Origin: Paramacrobiotus richtersi
Taxonomy: Eukaryota; Tardigrada; Eutardigrada; Parachela; Macrobiotidae
DNA: 21,926 bases
Assembly: GCA_034698045.1 (NCBI GenBank)
Contig: JAQGAU010001030.1
Coordinates: forward strand, 1-21,926
Direction of reading: 5' to 3'
How positions within the stretch are numbered: the first letter of the stretch is position 1; every line of letters starts with the position of its first letter. The notes beneath the pieces are model-generated. The model saw nothing but the letters and a program-made list of their open reading frames with translations, was not told where the DNA came from and did not search any database. This document shows, one piece after another, positions 1 through 9,772 of the stretch. A program made the position numbers and the translations under genes.

Positions 1-877
1 ATGGAAAAGGTCATCATCCTGTCGGCATGGGACTACAACGGACCTTGTACGTTCACTGCATAACTGTGTTATGTATCTTTAATAAGGAAAAATGGCAACA
101 TTTAAAATACTTACGTGAAGTTTTATTTACAGGATACTTATACTAATTAACTCTAATTAACTTAGGCAACGTGCTGTTAAAGTAAATACAGCAAGTGCTG
201 AATTTTTTTTCAACTTTGTACCTTTTAAATATAGTATCCACTGTTATCGTTTTGTATGAATAAATAAAACCAAATGTTCGACATTAATATGAACTTCAGT
301 TTAATATAAACTTTAATATAAATTAACATATTGCCTATTGAAGCGGAGAATGAATTTTTTTACAGTTGTTCCTTTGGAGGAAGCCATATGCGAAGGTGTT
401 GGAGGTTTCCGCCCTGAGCGAGTGAAAAGCTACGCCCGTCAAATCGTGCAGATGCTGGAGCCCGTTTGGGCATCGATTCGAGAAGCTCCCCTGAATTCCA
501 GCGTAACTGTCGTTGATTTGTGTAGCTCATACATCTTGCTGAACAAGTCGCGTGACAAGGTTTTTATGCTGCCGTTATTGTTTCCGGACGTGGTCAAGAA
601 CGAGACATTTCGAGACTGGCATATTTCATCCAACATTTGGGACTTGGGGCTGTTGGTCTTGAGTATGCTACAAGGAAAGTTGATAGAGCAAGTTGCACCC
701 GGACAAGGAGTTCCCGTTATTCCCAGCGATTTGGATGAGGATTCCAAAGAATTCTTGGTGTGCTGTTTCACTTGCTTCCGCCCGCATGACCAGTCGAAAT
801 CGATATGGACGCGTCAAGCCGGAAATCTGCAGTGGTCAACAGATACTCTGTCTCGTCACACATTCTTGACGTTCTAA
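1..877 (+). CDS. Degenerate protein-kinase-like (pseudokinase) protein, 5' partial
   Basis: Two exons are visible: one ending at 46 and 366..877. They are joined across a 319-nt intron (donor GTACGT at 47, acceptor TTTTACAG ending at 365) with matching phase 1. The ATG at position 1 is probably internal, because the first residues look like kinase strand beta-5 and the N-lobe must lie to the left. About 185 residues are seen. They follow a STE/MAP3K-like fold: a helix with SYARQIVQML, a catalytic-loop equivalent VVDLCSSYILLN (512-547), an APE equivalent PDV, a helix F motif NIWDLGLLVLSMLQG, and a C-terminal LSRHTFL like the usual LLRHPFL ending. The catalytic-loop Asp is kept, but HRD's His and Arg, the Lys and the Asn are replaced (by V, V, C and Y). 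Only about a dozen residues separate ILLN from PDV, so DFG and most of the activation loop are absent. I infer a pseudokinase; the exact family is unknown. Confidence 0.6.
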
Positions 878-1573
878 ACTTAAAAAAGCGTAAAGGTGTC
901 GGGAAAAGATATTTTTAAGGGACGTTTCGGTTAAAATGCAGAAGTGGATCACAATATTTTTTTTATGTTACATTGACATAATAATATGCAATTCAATCAC
1001 GGCGCTGAAGAATGGCTGATAAAAACAGGGGAAAATACATACATCAAGTTTGAACTAGCAGTAAAACCCGACAGTTTTTCCTGCAGGTTTTCTTGTGAAT
1101 TATTCTGGCTGTTCTTAAATGGGCCAGCATAGCGTGAAATTCAACCGGTATATAAGATTTAGCCATATATAAGATTTACCACAGCCGGACAAGTACTTAA
1201 TCAAAAACCACGTAGCCTGCCACCAGGCAGCACAGACAGATGCAAATATCGACCCTGGTACGGTGGTACCGCCACTTAACTTGCCACAAGCTCTTTGAAA
1301 AAATAAAATAGAATTGTAGAAGTCAGTTAACTAAAATTCCACGAAGCTCTGGTATTCGTACCACAGTTCTGGAACCCACGGAGACGATACAAGAAATACC
1401 CGCCGGGATGTCCGCCAGTGACGGCTGTCACTTTTGTGAGCCTTAAGGCATTCCTCAATTTCTGATAAATTTGTAACTTGCATCAGCATACTCGTTGTAC
1501 TTTCATCAGCAGAAAACGGCAGACTATCCCTTATTTTCTCTTTTTGGTTCGTTACATTGTCGTATTTTCTGAA
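878..1573. other. Intergenic: 3' flank of the kinase-like gene and 5' flank of esterase 1
   Basis: No coding signal is seen. It is AT-rich sequence with an AATAAA at 1302-1307, about 425 nt beyond the kinase-like stop, which is a possible but distant poly(A) signal. It also contains a duplicated TATATAAG-type element at 1149-1178, annotated separately. The region must hold the promoter and 5' UTR of esterase 1. Confidence 0.6.
1149..1178 (+). promoter_or_regulatory. Duplicated TATA-like element
   Basis: TATATAAGATTTA occurs twice, at 1149-1161 and 1166-1178, with a 17-nt period. TATATAAG matches the TATA-box consensus. It sits about 400 nt before the ATG of esterase 1, so use as a core promoter would need a long leader or an unseen 5' UTR intron. 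AT-rich sequence also gives such matches by chance. Confidence 0.25.
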
Positions 1574-3322
1574 ATGAACGCTGGACGTTATCCAGTTCGT
1601 CCAGCTGGGCCTTCCAGTAATCGCAGAACTGTTACATTGATCGCAGCGGGATGTGGAGCTGCTGTGTTATGGTTACGCAGACCATTTCCCTTTCGATTCC
1701 TTCCTGGTGATACTTGGCGTGTTCGTCTCCTGTGCTTAAGAAGTAATCTTTATTTTTTATTGGTAACTACGAATCTGAACTCTTGAATTGCGCGAAGATC
1801 GCATGTTCAGCCGTGTTGTTCTTATAGGCGCAGTCCGCTGCGGTGTTACGATTGGGCACAAAAATTGATATAATCCGCAGTCTTTATACGTTGGCGATTC
1901 CTCGACAGCTCACTGATCCAGATTCACAAATTATATGTGAAAACATTAAGATTGCCGACATCGAAGTCCTTGTGTACAGGAGGATTGCGTGGGTAACAGA
2001 AGAGAACGAGGGTGAAGAACCTCTGAGACCCTGTTTGATCTATCTGCACGGCGGAGGATGGGTTTATGGAACTGCTAGTAAATTATGGGAGTCAGCTGAT
2101 CTCTTCCATTAGCAACTTTTTTAACTTTGCTTCCATTGAAATTACTTACTCTTACTTACTAAGCTTCTATAAGCGTTGGAATGAACATCGCACATTTTGA
2201 AGTGGATGGTTTTGTTGAATGATTTAGTTTAACTGTTAATAGTTAGTGGAATTTTTTTATTGTGAATTATTTGACATTTTTCGATTTTGTAGTAGTACAG
2301 TTTTAAATTTTGAATAATAGTTCGGTAGGTTTTGAATAATGTGGAACTTACCATTATGCGGGTAAAGATGAAATGAGTTATTAACCAGTTGTGGTTTTCC
2401 TTGACTTTTTTGTGAATTCATGATTTTTATGAATGTTTAATGAATTTATGACTTTTATGAATTTGTTTGCGGCTGCCACTGGTGCAAGGTACTTGTTTAC
2501 CTTTACCCTTAGTTTCATATTGCAGCGGAACGACATCACCACTCTTTGCATTTTGTACGGGAACTGGACTGCGTTGTCGTTACGGTTGCCTACCGGAAAG
2601 CACCCGAACATCCCTTTCCGACACCAATGTTGGACTGCTTCACCGCCACGAAGCACATCTACGAAAACAACGAAGTATTTGGCGTAGACCAGTCCCGGAT
2701 TAGCATTTGCGGTGACAGTGCGGGTGGGAATCTTGCCGCATCCGTTGCCCTGAAACTCCGCGACGAGGGACTGAGATTCCTCCGGAACCAGGTGCTGATT
2801 TATCCATCTCTGCAGTTCATTAATTTCCGCCTCAATTCCTTTATGCATGATTATCCTTTGTTATCGCGGAGCGATACTGTATGGTGTGCGCTAATGTACA
2901 CCGGACAACCTGTTGATATGATCGACGCAATTGTGGAGAATGAGCATGTCACGGAAGATCTGTATGATAATCCGGGATATTTGATCCTGCAGAAATTTGA
3001 ACGTGCGGAAACGAGCGGCAGTCCGGCGCTTGTGAGGAGGGATGCTTTGAAGAAGTTTAGTGAACTAGCAAGAAATCATCATTTGTGTCCATTGATGGCG
3101 CGAAGTTTGAAAGGACTTCCATCGACATGTATAATCGCTTGTGAATTTGATGTTTTGCTGGATGAGAATCTCGCATATGCGGAGCGCTTGTCGGCCGATG
3201 GAGTGGATGTTACGGTATCGAAAGTTCCCGGATATCATGGCGCTTTTCGGGATTTTCAGTTTACGGAATGTGGACGCATGATTATGCAGAATGTGGTGAA
3301 ATGGCTGCAACCTCGTCTGTGA
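1574..3322 (+). CDS. AADAC/neutral cholesterol ester hydrolase-like esterase 1
   Basis: Exons are 1574..1762, 1828..2077 and 2526..3322 (introns of 65 nt, phase 0, and 448 nt, phase 1), giving 411 aa. The start is the only in-frame ATG before the membrane segment (context GAAATGA). Residues about 20-34 form a hydrophobic anchor, as in arylacetamide deacetylase, a type II ER membrane serine esterase of the hormone-sensitive-lipase family. A family-typical DTWRVRLL follows (compare EPWRMMW in human AADAC). The oxyanion motif HGGGW starts at H137. The nucleophile motif GDSAGGN carries S211, the acid is D355 in CEFDVLLDE, and the base is H384 in GYHGAF. The full triad is present, so it is probably an active ester or lipid hydrolase. 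The substrate (aryl acetamides, cholesteryl esters or other lipids) cannot be told from sequence. It is paralogous to the gene at 10850. An ATTAAA at 3488-3493 may be its poly(A) signal. Confidence 0.85.
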
Positions 3323-4790
3323 TAGTTTCACATCATACTCGCGTTCGATACTGATGTATTTTTAAGGATAAACTGGTAAGTTTCCAGTTTTCTTAGAACT
3401 AAGAGCTGTTTTTTATGTCGAAAGCATTTTGAGTGCCTACCGATATTGCGACAATGTTTGTCCGCTATTGCATTTGTAGTGGTATTAATTAAAGTGAACA
3501 GCGTGTTCCCTGTCCAAAGTCTGCACTGACGAATTTATCACGATATTTACCAATGGTGACTGATATCATATTCAGGTGCATTATATACGGTTACAAAAGT
3601 GTGGCACCAAGTATGACAGGCCGGCAGTCGGCTCGTGGGCAAGTTCTTTGTAATACCGAATATACCACAGCTGATATTTTATGTTACCACATTATACGTG
3701 CCGATTATTAAGACAAAAGTTACCAAAAATATAGTTCTTGTCCAGATACAGTAGATGTATGTAAATTACTTATTAATCGGTCCATGTTTCCCTTACGCAG
3801 ATGTATCCATTCATTCCATTGTAATTAATACATGTATCCTTGTCCGTTTATGAAATCTGCATTCAGAAATGTAAAAAAATATTGCTTCCGCAGTACATTT
3901 GACAATGAAATCTGAAATTGTCAAAATTTTTTAATTTCAGATCGATGAGGGTGAAATGTGAACAGTCGATACGGCACAGTGTCTCCTGTTGCGGCATAAC
4001 ATGAAAAAACAGTTATAAAATTATTTTGTACCACCGGTACTGGGGCAAGGTGCGCTCGTTTGGTTTGGAGCGTGTGATAAGGAATCAGAAATATCATCCT
4101 GATGTCATGTTGATTCATAGATTATTTTGTTGTTGTTGGGTGTACCGCACGGAAATGACTAAGCGTAGTGAATGGCTATTGGCTGCTAACCTGCTGCGGA
4201 TAGTACGTAGGTTTAGTACGGCGCTGCTGTTTACCAGAATCTGTGTAGTAGCAGAATGTTACAATTCATTTACAAAAGTTTTCAACGGAGAATCGCTATT
4301 ATTAAGCTGTGGGTTCCGTTGTAATATGTGCCTGTTTAGCGGTTATCATTCATGAGTCTACAAAGTTTTTTGATAGCGCATTGGATAGTTAGTTGATCTA
4401 GATCTAGAGTTTGGTTTGTGTTGCAGTTTGTGTGTGGATTTCTCAATATTTGGTTGCGCCAGTTACTATAAAACTTAGCGGTATGTATCTATCTGTCACG
4501 CGCATAAAACACAAAATGCAAGTTTTAGTTCACTTTTAATAACAGTGTCTTTCGCCGTATTTTTAGTTAGCTTCGTTGTGTGGTAGAAGATTATTTAAAG
4601 CGGCTACTTAATTATAAAGTACGTTACCTACTCATTTCCGCATAACGGTAATTTGACCTTTCCGTGAGCATGTATGGTTCACACTCTGGCGCTGTTTTTC
4701 TCGCTGTAAGCGACCAGCTGTTAAAACTGTTTATATACGTATGTATTCATAAAAATCGTACTCCAGAGATTTTTATAAAGGGATACTAAA
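3323..4790. other. Long intergenic stretch between esterase 1 and the bZIP gene
   Basis: About 1.5 kb with no convincing exon on either strand. The plus-strand open frame at 4026-4355 (109 codons) has a Cys- and Arg-scattered composition, no recognisable motif and no flanking splice logic, so it looks like chance. The left end holds the 3' UTR of esterase 1, with ATTAAA at 3488. The right end must include the bZIP promoter. A perfect 10-nt palindrome, CTAGATCTAG, lies at 4398-4407, with no evident role. Confidence 0.55.
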
Positions 4791-4865
4791 ATGCTGGATG
4801 CATTTCGTTACTGGAGAGTGGAGGGGGCTACTGCAGCTTTCACAAAGTTGAACCACTTTTGTTAA
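4791..4865 (+). other. Upstream open reading frame in the bZIP leader
   Basis: A 24-codon ORF begins with ATG in a favourable context (AAAATGC, A at -3) and ends at TAA 4863-4865, about 100 nt before the main bZIP start. If it lies in the 5' UTR it would lower translation of the main ORF or make it conditional, as uORFs do for other bZIP genes such as ATF4 and GCN4. Its presence in the mRNA is inferred, because the transcription start is not known. Confidence 0.35.
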
Positions 4866-4962
4866 CAAGACTCCGGATATCGTTGGCAGCTTCCATTTGA
4901 TGTGTCCTGAAGAAGGAAGGCTAAGCAGAATATTGCGTTGGTTCTGTAATTCTGGAGCGAAA

Positions 4963-7900
4963 ATGGACCCACGAAGCGCAGGAAAAGAAAACGAAGAAAC
5001 CAAAATTACCGTGACCAGCTCCAGTCAGTCCCGGGTCTTAGATGATGGTGCCAGGACATCGGAAGTTCCACTACCAGAATTAAGCAGTCTTCGAGGTACT
5101 TTTATGGAATACTTTGATGTAATCGATGAAATATTTTCTTTTCCAAGCACTTGTTCGAAGGTTGTTCTAAGCGGGTAGTGTACGTAACGAAATATGCACT
5201 GTCATCCTAGAATAAATATTAAATCTTCTTGGAATCAAATTATTGACAGTTTTGCATAGATAAGTTGATTACGGTAGTTTATGTTCCGAAAACAGACTGA
5301 AACATGAATTTTTCTGTAATTTATTTCTTTCGCACACAAAATGCGCTGGCGCACAGACAACTGCCTATTTTAAAACGTTAGGCATCAAAACTTCCAATCT
5401 GATCTCGCTCATTCTCGTGTGCCTTATTACTCGGCATAGCGCCCAAAACGGCGCCCGTACTGCCTGTAACAATAGAAACAGAAAAACGTTGTTTTAAAAA
5501 TGATCCAGAACGTGGGTCACCAGATTTCTCAAAAAGTTAAACATATGAATTTCTAGTGTGCGATACTCCGAATCCAGAAGACGAACTCCCAAACCCCACC
5601 AATGCACTGCGCACCCATCCGGCCCGCGGCCATGAAGTAACCGTTAATCAACTGACCAGGGCGCCCATGGTCCGCATTGTGGTGAGCGCAGTGTCACCGG
5701 CAGTTGACACAACTGGCGCCCCATTTGACTTTATGGACATGTATCTCTCCCCGAATCCTCTGAATGATATACCTACCAGCACTTCGCCCGTGTCTCTGTC
5801 GGCAATGTCGACCCCGTCCATGGCTAGCTGCAGTCCACGCACACTGCCGTTCATTTACCCAGTAAACAACATGTTAGCACCTTTATCCGGCACGGTCCAC
5901 AACATGGCACCGGACCTGTGGATTGCCTCGAATTCGACGTTACCGGGATCAGTTCCAACCAGCAGACCAGCTGACTGTGTACCGCCAGTTCGTGACGGCA
6001 ACACCGTCACGCCCAGTTTGGACTGTCGACCGTCTTGTTCCAGTTGGACCGAGGAGAAAATGGAAGAAAACATGGAAAGTGAGGTTGACACGGTCAATGA
6101 CTATTCGGATGATGGGTCCTGTATGTCGCCACAGACGGAACGGAGCAGCGGTGGCGGTAAAGCTGATCGGTGTCCCACGAAACGCAAAACTCGCCCGATA
6201 CAGGTAATGTACTGACAGTTATCAGGATAATTTATAACCATTATGAAATAGTATTGTATATCATGCATATGTTAGAATGGCGAAATTCGTATTACCGACA
6301 TTTTTTCTGTTGTCTTAAAAGTACGTTACATATATTTTTTATGAATATTATTGACGTAAATTGCTCTTTTTGGCTTTAAAGAAAACAAATGATGCAGCAC
6401 TGGCAAAAAAACGCTTAGACAACCGAGAAGCGGCTCAACGATGTCGTGACAAGAAAAAGGGCAAGATGGAAATACTGCAAAAAGAACTGGCTGATTTGCG
6501 CGAAGGCAAAGGAAAAATGCAGAGAGAAATCGACCAGTTAAACGAGAAAGTTAACGCTTTAAAGAACACAAATGCCAGTTTAGAAACTCGGTTGAACCAG
6601 CAACCACTGATATTCGCCGTAACATCTGCGAATTTCGGGTTGCAGTCAGTTGATCAAGCCCGCTCCGGGATTCAGGTACGTGACCTTTCGAGCTGTTGTG
6701 CTGTGCTCGTTACTGGGCGCTTTTTTGTTATAGAAAGTAACGAAAAATAAATTAGTACTGGCCAGATATTAAAACGGTACTTGCTTAGGAATATTTATCG
6801 ATACAGTCGATTCTTGGAATATACAGACTTTATCTTGATCCATAAATTTTATTCTGCGGCCTTTTGTATTATGAAACTGTACCCTAGGAAAGACAGATTC
6901 CGGGAGCGCCTGCTCAACTACCATTCTGTATTCCTGTGCAACAATTTTCCATTCCGAATGCGCTGAACGAATTCATATCAGTTCGCCAGTCTATGGAAAA
7001 TTCCGATCTAAACTCCAGCCACGCACAAGATTCTCAGCAGTCTTCCATGTTCTCCGCACCGCAGTTTGACCCTGCGCAGTCGGGCGCATCATCCGTCACG
7101 GCAACGAATTCCGGCCAGAATCCAGTGTATTTTTCGGTGCAGCCGCCTCCGCCATACCCACCACCCTCCACTGCTAGGCCTCCTGTTGCGCATCAAAACT
7201 GTCCGGTTACTGCACCCTGGGGTGCTCCGGGTACGCACCAACAGTTTCCGCAACCGGCACAAATGCACCAACTGCCACGACTGCATATGCGGGGTGTAGA
7301 GAATTCCCAGCAACAAATGCCGCATCAGGTGTACTCTGGAATACAACGAGCTCAGTCACAGCAACAACCAGCTCAGTACATTGCCGTACCGGAAACGGGA
7401 CAGGCGCAAGCGGGATCTACTGAGCAGCAGCTTGGAATGACTCGGACGTTTCCAGGTGAAAATATCAGTAAATTTAGCAATTTAGCAGAAGTAAACTGAA
7501 ATACGATACTGAATACGTACCAAGTACGAAGTCAATGAGTAACAACGTCTGTTTTTCAGTTAGACTCGTAATAGTCGCGTGTTATTACTACTAAAATGGA
7601 TGATTAGGCATGTGACAATTGCAAATCAAATTGTTTAAAGGTTTACCCGATTCTGCATAAACAAGCTAAATTAACTGAAACAGTCTTCTAGTTATGACGA
7701 GTTTTTAAGTAGGATTCAAGCATATTTCGAATAAAATTAAAAGTCAACAACAATAGAGAGAAACAAAGAATATAGTTTAATGGGTTCGTCGTAACATGTC
7801 AATGCGTTAAATAAATCTTGTGTTTATAATAGGCAACCCTCAGCCACTGGTTCGTGCTCAGCACAGACACTGCGGTCCGGTGCAGGAAAGACCACTGGTT

Positions 7901-8186
7901 CCTCCGGCGCCCCAAATGGTACGGCCAAATCACGAAACGGAACAGATTATGATGAATCGTCATCCGGTGCCACACCAAACTGGCTACCATTCTCAGCAAA
8001 CATTACAAGTCAACAATCTCGGTTCCACACCAAACCAAAATCAAATGGTACAACCCTCTTCCCAAGGTAACGCATAAAACTGATCCATTGCTCAGGTTCA
8101 CGATTCCAATTATTTTTTGCGTAGTGGGATATGGGACGGAAAAAGATGCCGGCACACAGGGATCTTCGTATCTGCAATTGCGGTGA
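4963..8186 (+). CDS. bZIP transcription factor with Ser/Pro- and Gln/Pro-rich flanks
   Basis: Exons are 4963..5095, 5557..6203, 6382..6675, 6888..7455, 7833..8066 and 8125..8186 (about 645 aa); every join keeps phase. The ATG at 4963 has a strong context (GAAAATGG). An in-frame ATG at 4900 would add 21 residues. Residues 1-260 are Ser/Thr/Pro-rich with several SP/TP sites, an activation-domain-like composition. The bZIP domain starts in exon 3: NREAAQRCRDKKK (N274 to K286) fits N-x7-R-x9-L exactly, followed by heptads L292, L299, M306, L313, L320 and L327. C281 sits where many AP-1/CREB factors have a redox-sensitive Cys. The C-terminal half is Gln/Pro-rich. It is expected to bind DNA as a dimer in the nucleus; the subfamily (CREB/ATF, AP-1 or other) cannot be settled. 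The exon 4 acceptor is ambiguous (6888 or 6897). Without the last intron the frame ends at 8077 (628 aa). Confidence 0.75.
6412..6594 (+). other. bZIP DNA-binding and leucine-zipper domain
   Basis: Codons for about residues 271-331 of the bZIP factor. The basic region NREAAQRCRDKKK runs straight into six zipper positions spaced exactly seven residues apart, with Met at the third. The whole zipper lies in one exon. Charged residues at the e and g positions (K, E, R, D) would set dimer partner choice. Confidence 0.85.
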
Positions 8187-8631
8187 GCCCGGATAATCAG
8201 TCCTGAAGCCATGACCTCCACTGGTTGCATGTGATGATCAAAACACCAGCAGAGCCAATTAAGAAGGTCTTCCCGGTGTTTTTATGTCCAGTGCTTCCAA
8301 TTTGAAGTATAATATCTAATTGTTAGTTATTGCTAAGAATTATTTGGTATAATTTATCGGTTTTTTCCCCGTTTTCTAACGCAAGGTATCAGTGTGATTC
8401 GCGTCTAGTGGCATATTTCTTTTGGCTTCAAATTGGATAGCACCGCACATACAGCTTTGAGTTTACTTCCGGTATCATCCTGTTTATGGTATGTGCATGT
8501 GGGTCTGGTATTTGATATGCGAGTACATATCAACGTGAAGAAAGTTTATTATCGTTTAAAACGACATTTGTTACAAATTCGGAGGAAAATATTGTTTACA
8601 ACCTCCAAGATTCATAACGAAAAAGTGTACA
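8187..8631. other. Convergent 3' flanks of the bZIP and glycosyltransferase genes
   Basis: No gene is seen here. The plus-strand open frame at 8433-8705 has no recognisable feature. The stretch holds the 3' UTRs of the two convergent genes; the minus-strand poly(A) signal at 8545-8550 is listed separately. No clear AATAAA is seen for the bZIP gene. Confidence 0.55.
8545..8550 (-). terminator. Candidate poly(A) signal of the glycosyltransferase gene
   Basis: TTTATT on the plus strand reads AATAAA on the minus strand, about 80 nt past the minus-strand stop at 8632. The distance is normal for a 3' UTR. Confidence 0.4.
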
Positions 8632-9696
8632 TCATCCAAAGAGCGAAACTCCCGGGTTTTGCAAAAGGGATCGATGGACGGACCCGATGCGACGACAAGT
8701 TTTAATTCCGCTCAAGCAAGGAAGATCATACAAGGCCTTTCTGTCAATGGGTGTAACTTTATGGATAAAAATAAAATCGCTTATATTGCAGCCAGTTTCC
8801 CTGGTCAAATCTGGCATCAACACGCCCGGCAGCAGCGGAACCCGGGTAATCCTGAGGATGTCATCATTGTGTTCAATTTTCATGTAATTTATCACTTCCA
8901 CGACATCACCCGTAACAAATGCATCATCAACCCAGTGAACAGTCATTTGATTCGCCATATCCAGAATCGGCTTGGTCAAGTGAAAAGGGAACACATAAAA
9001 CACTCCCGATGCATATGGAGGATAAAAATCACTCTCCCGCTCGATTTTGTCCACCCGTTGGTTGTGGCCGGCTTCCCGTATGACCTTTGACCCGGCATCA
9101 AACAAAATTCCCGCTACATAGTTGGTAACGATAATGTGGTTCAACCAGTTCATTAACAACGGGAAATTTATCCATGTATCGTCGTCACCTTTGGCTAATA
9201 AAGGCGTATCACAGTTATCCTGCGCCCACTGGAAAAACGATAAAACAAGGTCGGTTTGACTATGGTACCCGTCCTTTATGATATCTGACTGGAGAATATC
9301 CCCATAAACCGTATTCTCAATGTCGATCATTGCCTGTAAAGATGTCGCATTATGCTGTCCAAATCCAAAAATGATTTTTACTCCGCATGTACGAGCTGTT
9401 CTTCCCCATGTCTCTCGGATGGACTGCCGGTGATTCAGACCGGATGGACGGGATGAAATGATAAAGACCATTTTCGGACGGTCCATGTCGTTCAGTTTGC
9501 AGGATTTTGGCGCCATTCGATATATATGCTTTGCCGTACTTTTGTCGTTTTCTGTGGGATGGGGTGGAAACTCTTCCCACGTCGCTGCTTTTCTGGGGGG
9601 TATGAATGTTGCATACATAAGCAGTGCAGACACACTGGCCAGGAGTAAAATCGGTAAGCGAATTGCTGATTGCATCCGCGTACGGAAACGCATCAT
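8632..9696 (-). CDS. Beta-1,3-galactosyltransferase-like protein (GT31 family)
   Basis: Intronless, 354 aa. The N-terminus is a short basic tail followed by a hydrophobic signal anchor (about residues 13-31, IRLPILLLASVSALLMYATF), typical of a Golgi type II membrane enzyme. GT31 motifs appear in order: RQSIRETWG (90-98), the metal-binding KGDDDTW with DDD at 171-173, YPPYASGVFYV (225-235) and VDDAFVTG (256-263), matching the family's EDV-F-VTG. NAT (116) and NIS (304) are possible N-glycosylation sites. The length fits the family. It should move galactose (or GlcNAc) from a UDP-sugar to a glycan acceptor in a beta-1,3 bond; donor and acceptor cannot be told. Met1 and Met2 are adjacent, so the start may be either. 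It is tail-to-tail with the bZIP gene and head-to-head with esterase 2. Lack of introns, unlike its neighbours, is common in GT31 and could reflect retroposition. Confidence 0.87.
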   Translation of the reverse strand: MMRFRTRMQSAIRLPILLLASVSALLMYATFIPPRKAATWEEFPPHPTENDKSTAKHIYRMAPKSCKLNDMDRPKMVFIISSRPSGLNHRQSIRETWGRTARTCGVKIIFGFGQHNATSLQAMIDIENTVYGDILQSDIIKDGYHSQTDLVLSFFQWAQDNCDTPLLAKGDDDTWINFPLLMNWLNHIIVTNYVAGILFDAGSKVIREAGHNQRVDKIERESDFYPPYASGVFYVFPFHLTKPILDMANQMTVHWVDDAFVTGDVVEVINYMKIEHNDDILRITRVPLLPGVLMPDLTRETGCNISDFIFIHKVTPIDRKALYDLPCLSGIKTCRRIGSVHRSLLQNPGVSLFG

Positions 9697-9744
9697 TCAT
9701 GCGCATAAGCGGCGCCAACGCAGAATCCTTACCATAGTGTATAG

Positions 9745-9772
9745 GGGACAAATATATAATAATATATCGGCT
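9745..9772 (-). promoter_or_regulatory. TATA-like region upstream of the glycosyltransferase
   Basis: An AT-only run containing TATATA on the minus strand (centred near 9752-9757) sits about 55-75 nt before the start codon at 9696, a spacing that fits a TATA box with a short leader. The call rests only on composition and position. Confidence 0.3.

Noticed and set aside
2120-2465. Low-complexity repeats in esterase 1 intron 2 (CTTACTTACT and TTTTATGAAT copies)
   Set aside because: Short imperfect simple-sequence repeats of the kind expected in an AT-rich intron; no mobile-element ends or target duplications seen.
4026-4355. 109-codon plus-strand open frame in the intergenic stretch
   Set aside because: No motif, membrane pattern or family resemblance, and no splice partner; the composition looks like translated non-coding DNA.
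4398-4407. CTAGATCTAG palindrome and adjacent GATCTAGATCTAGA repeat
   Set aside because: Short, not paired with other elements and not near a defined promoter; likely chance.
5923-6207. 94-codon overlapping frame inside bZIP exon 2
   Set aside because: It is the +1 shadow of the Ser/Pro-rich exon, which is in phase with both neighbouring exons; the shadow frame has no splice continuity.
8659-9090. 143-codon frame antisense to the glycosyltransferase
   Set aside because: It lies wholly opposite conserved GT31 coding sequence; its openness is a by-product of the real gene.
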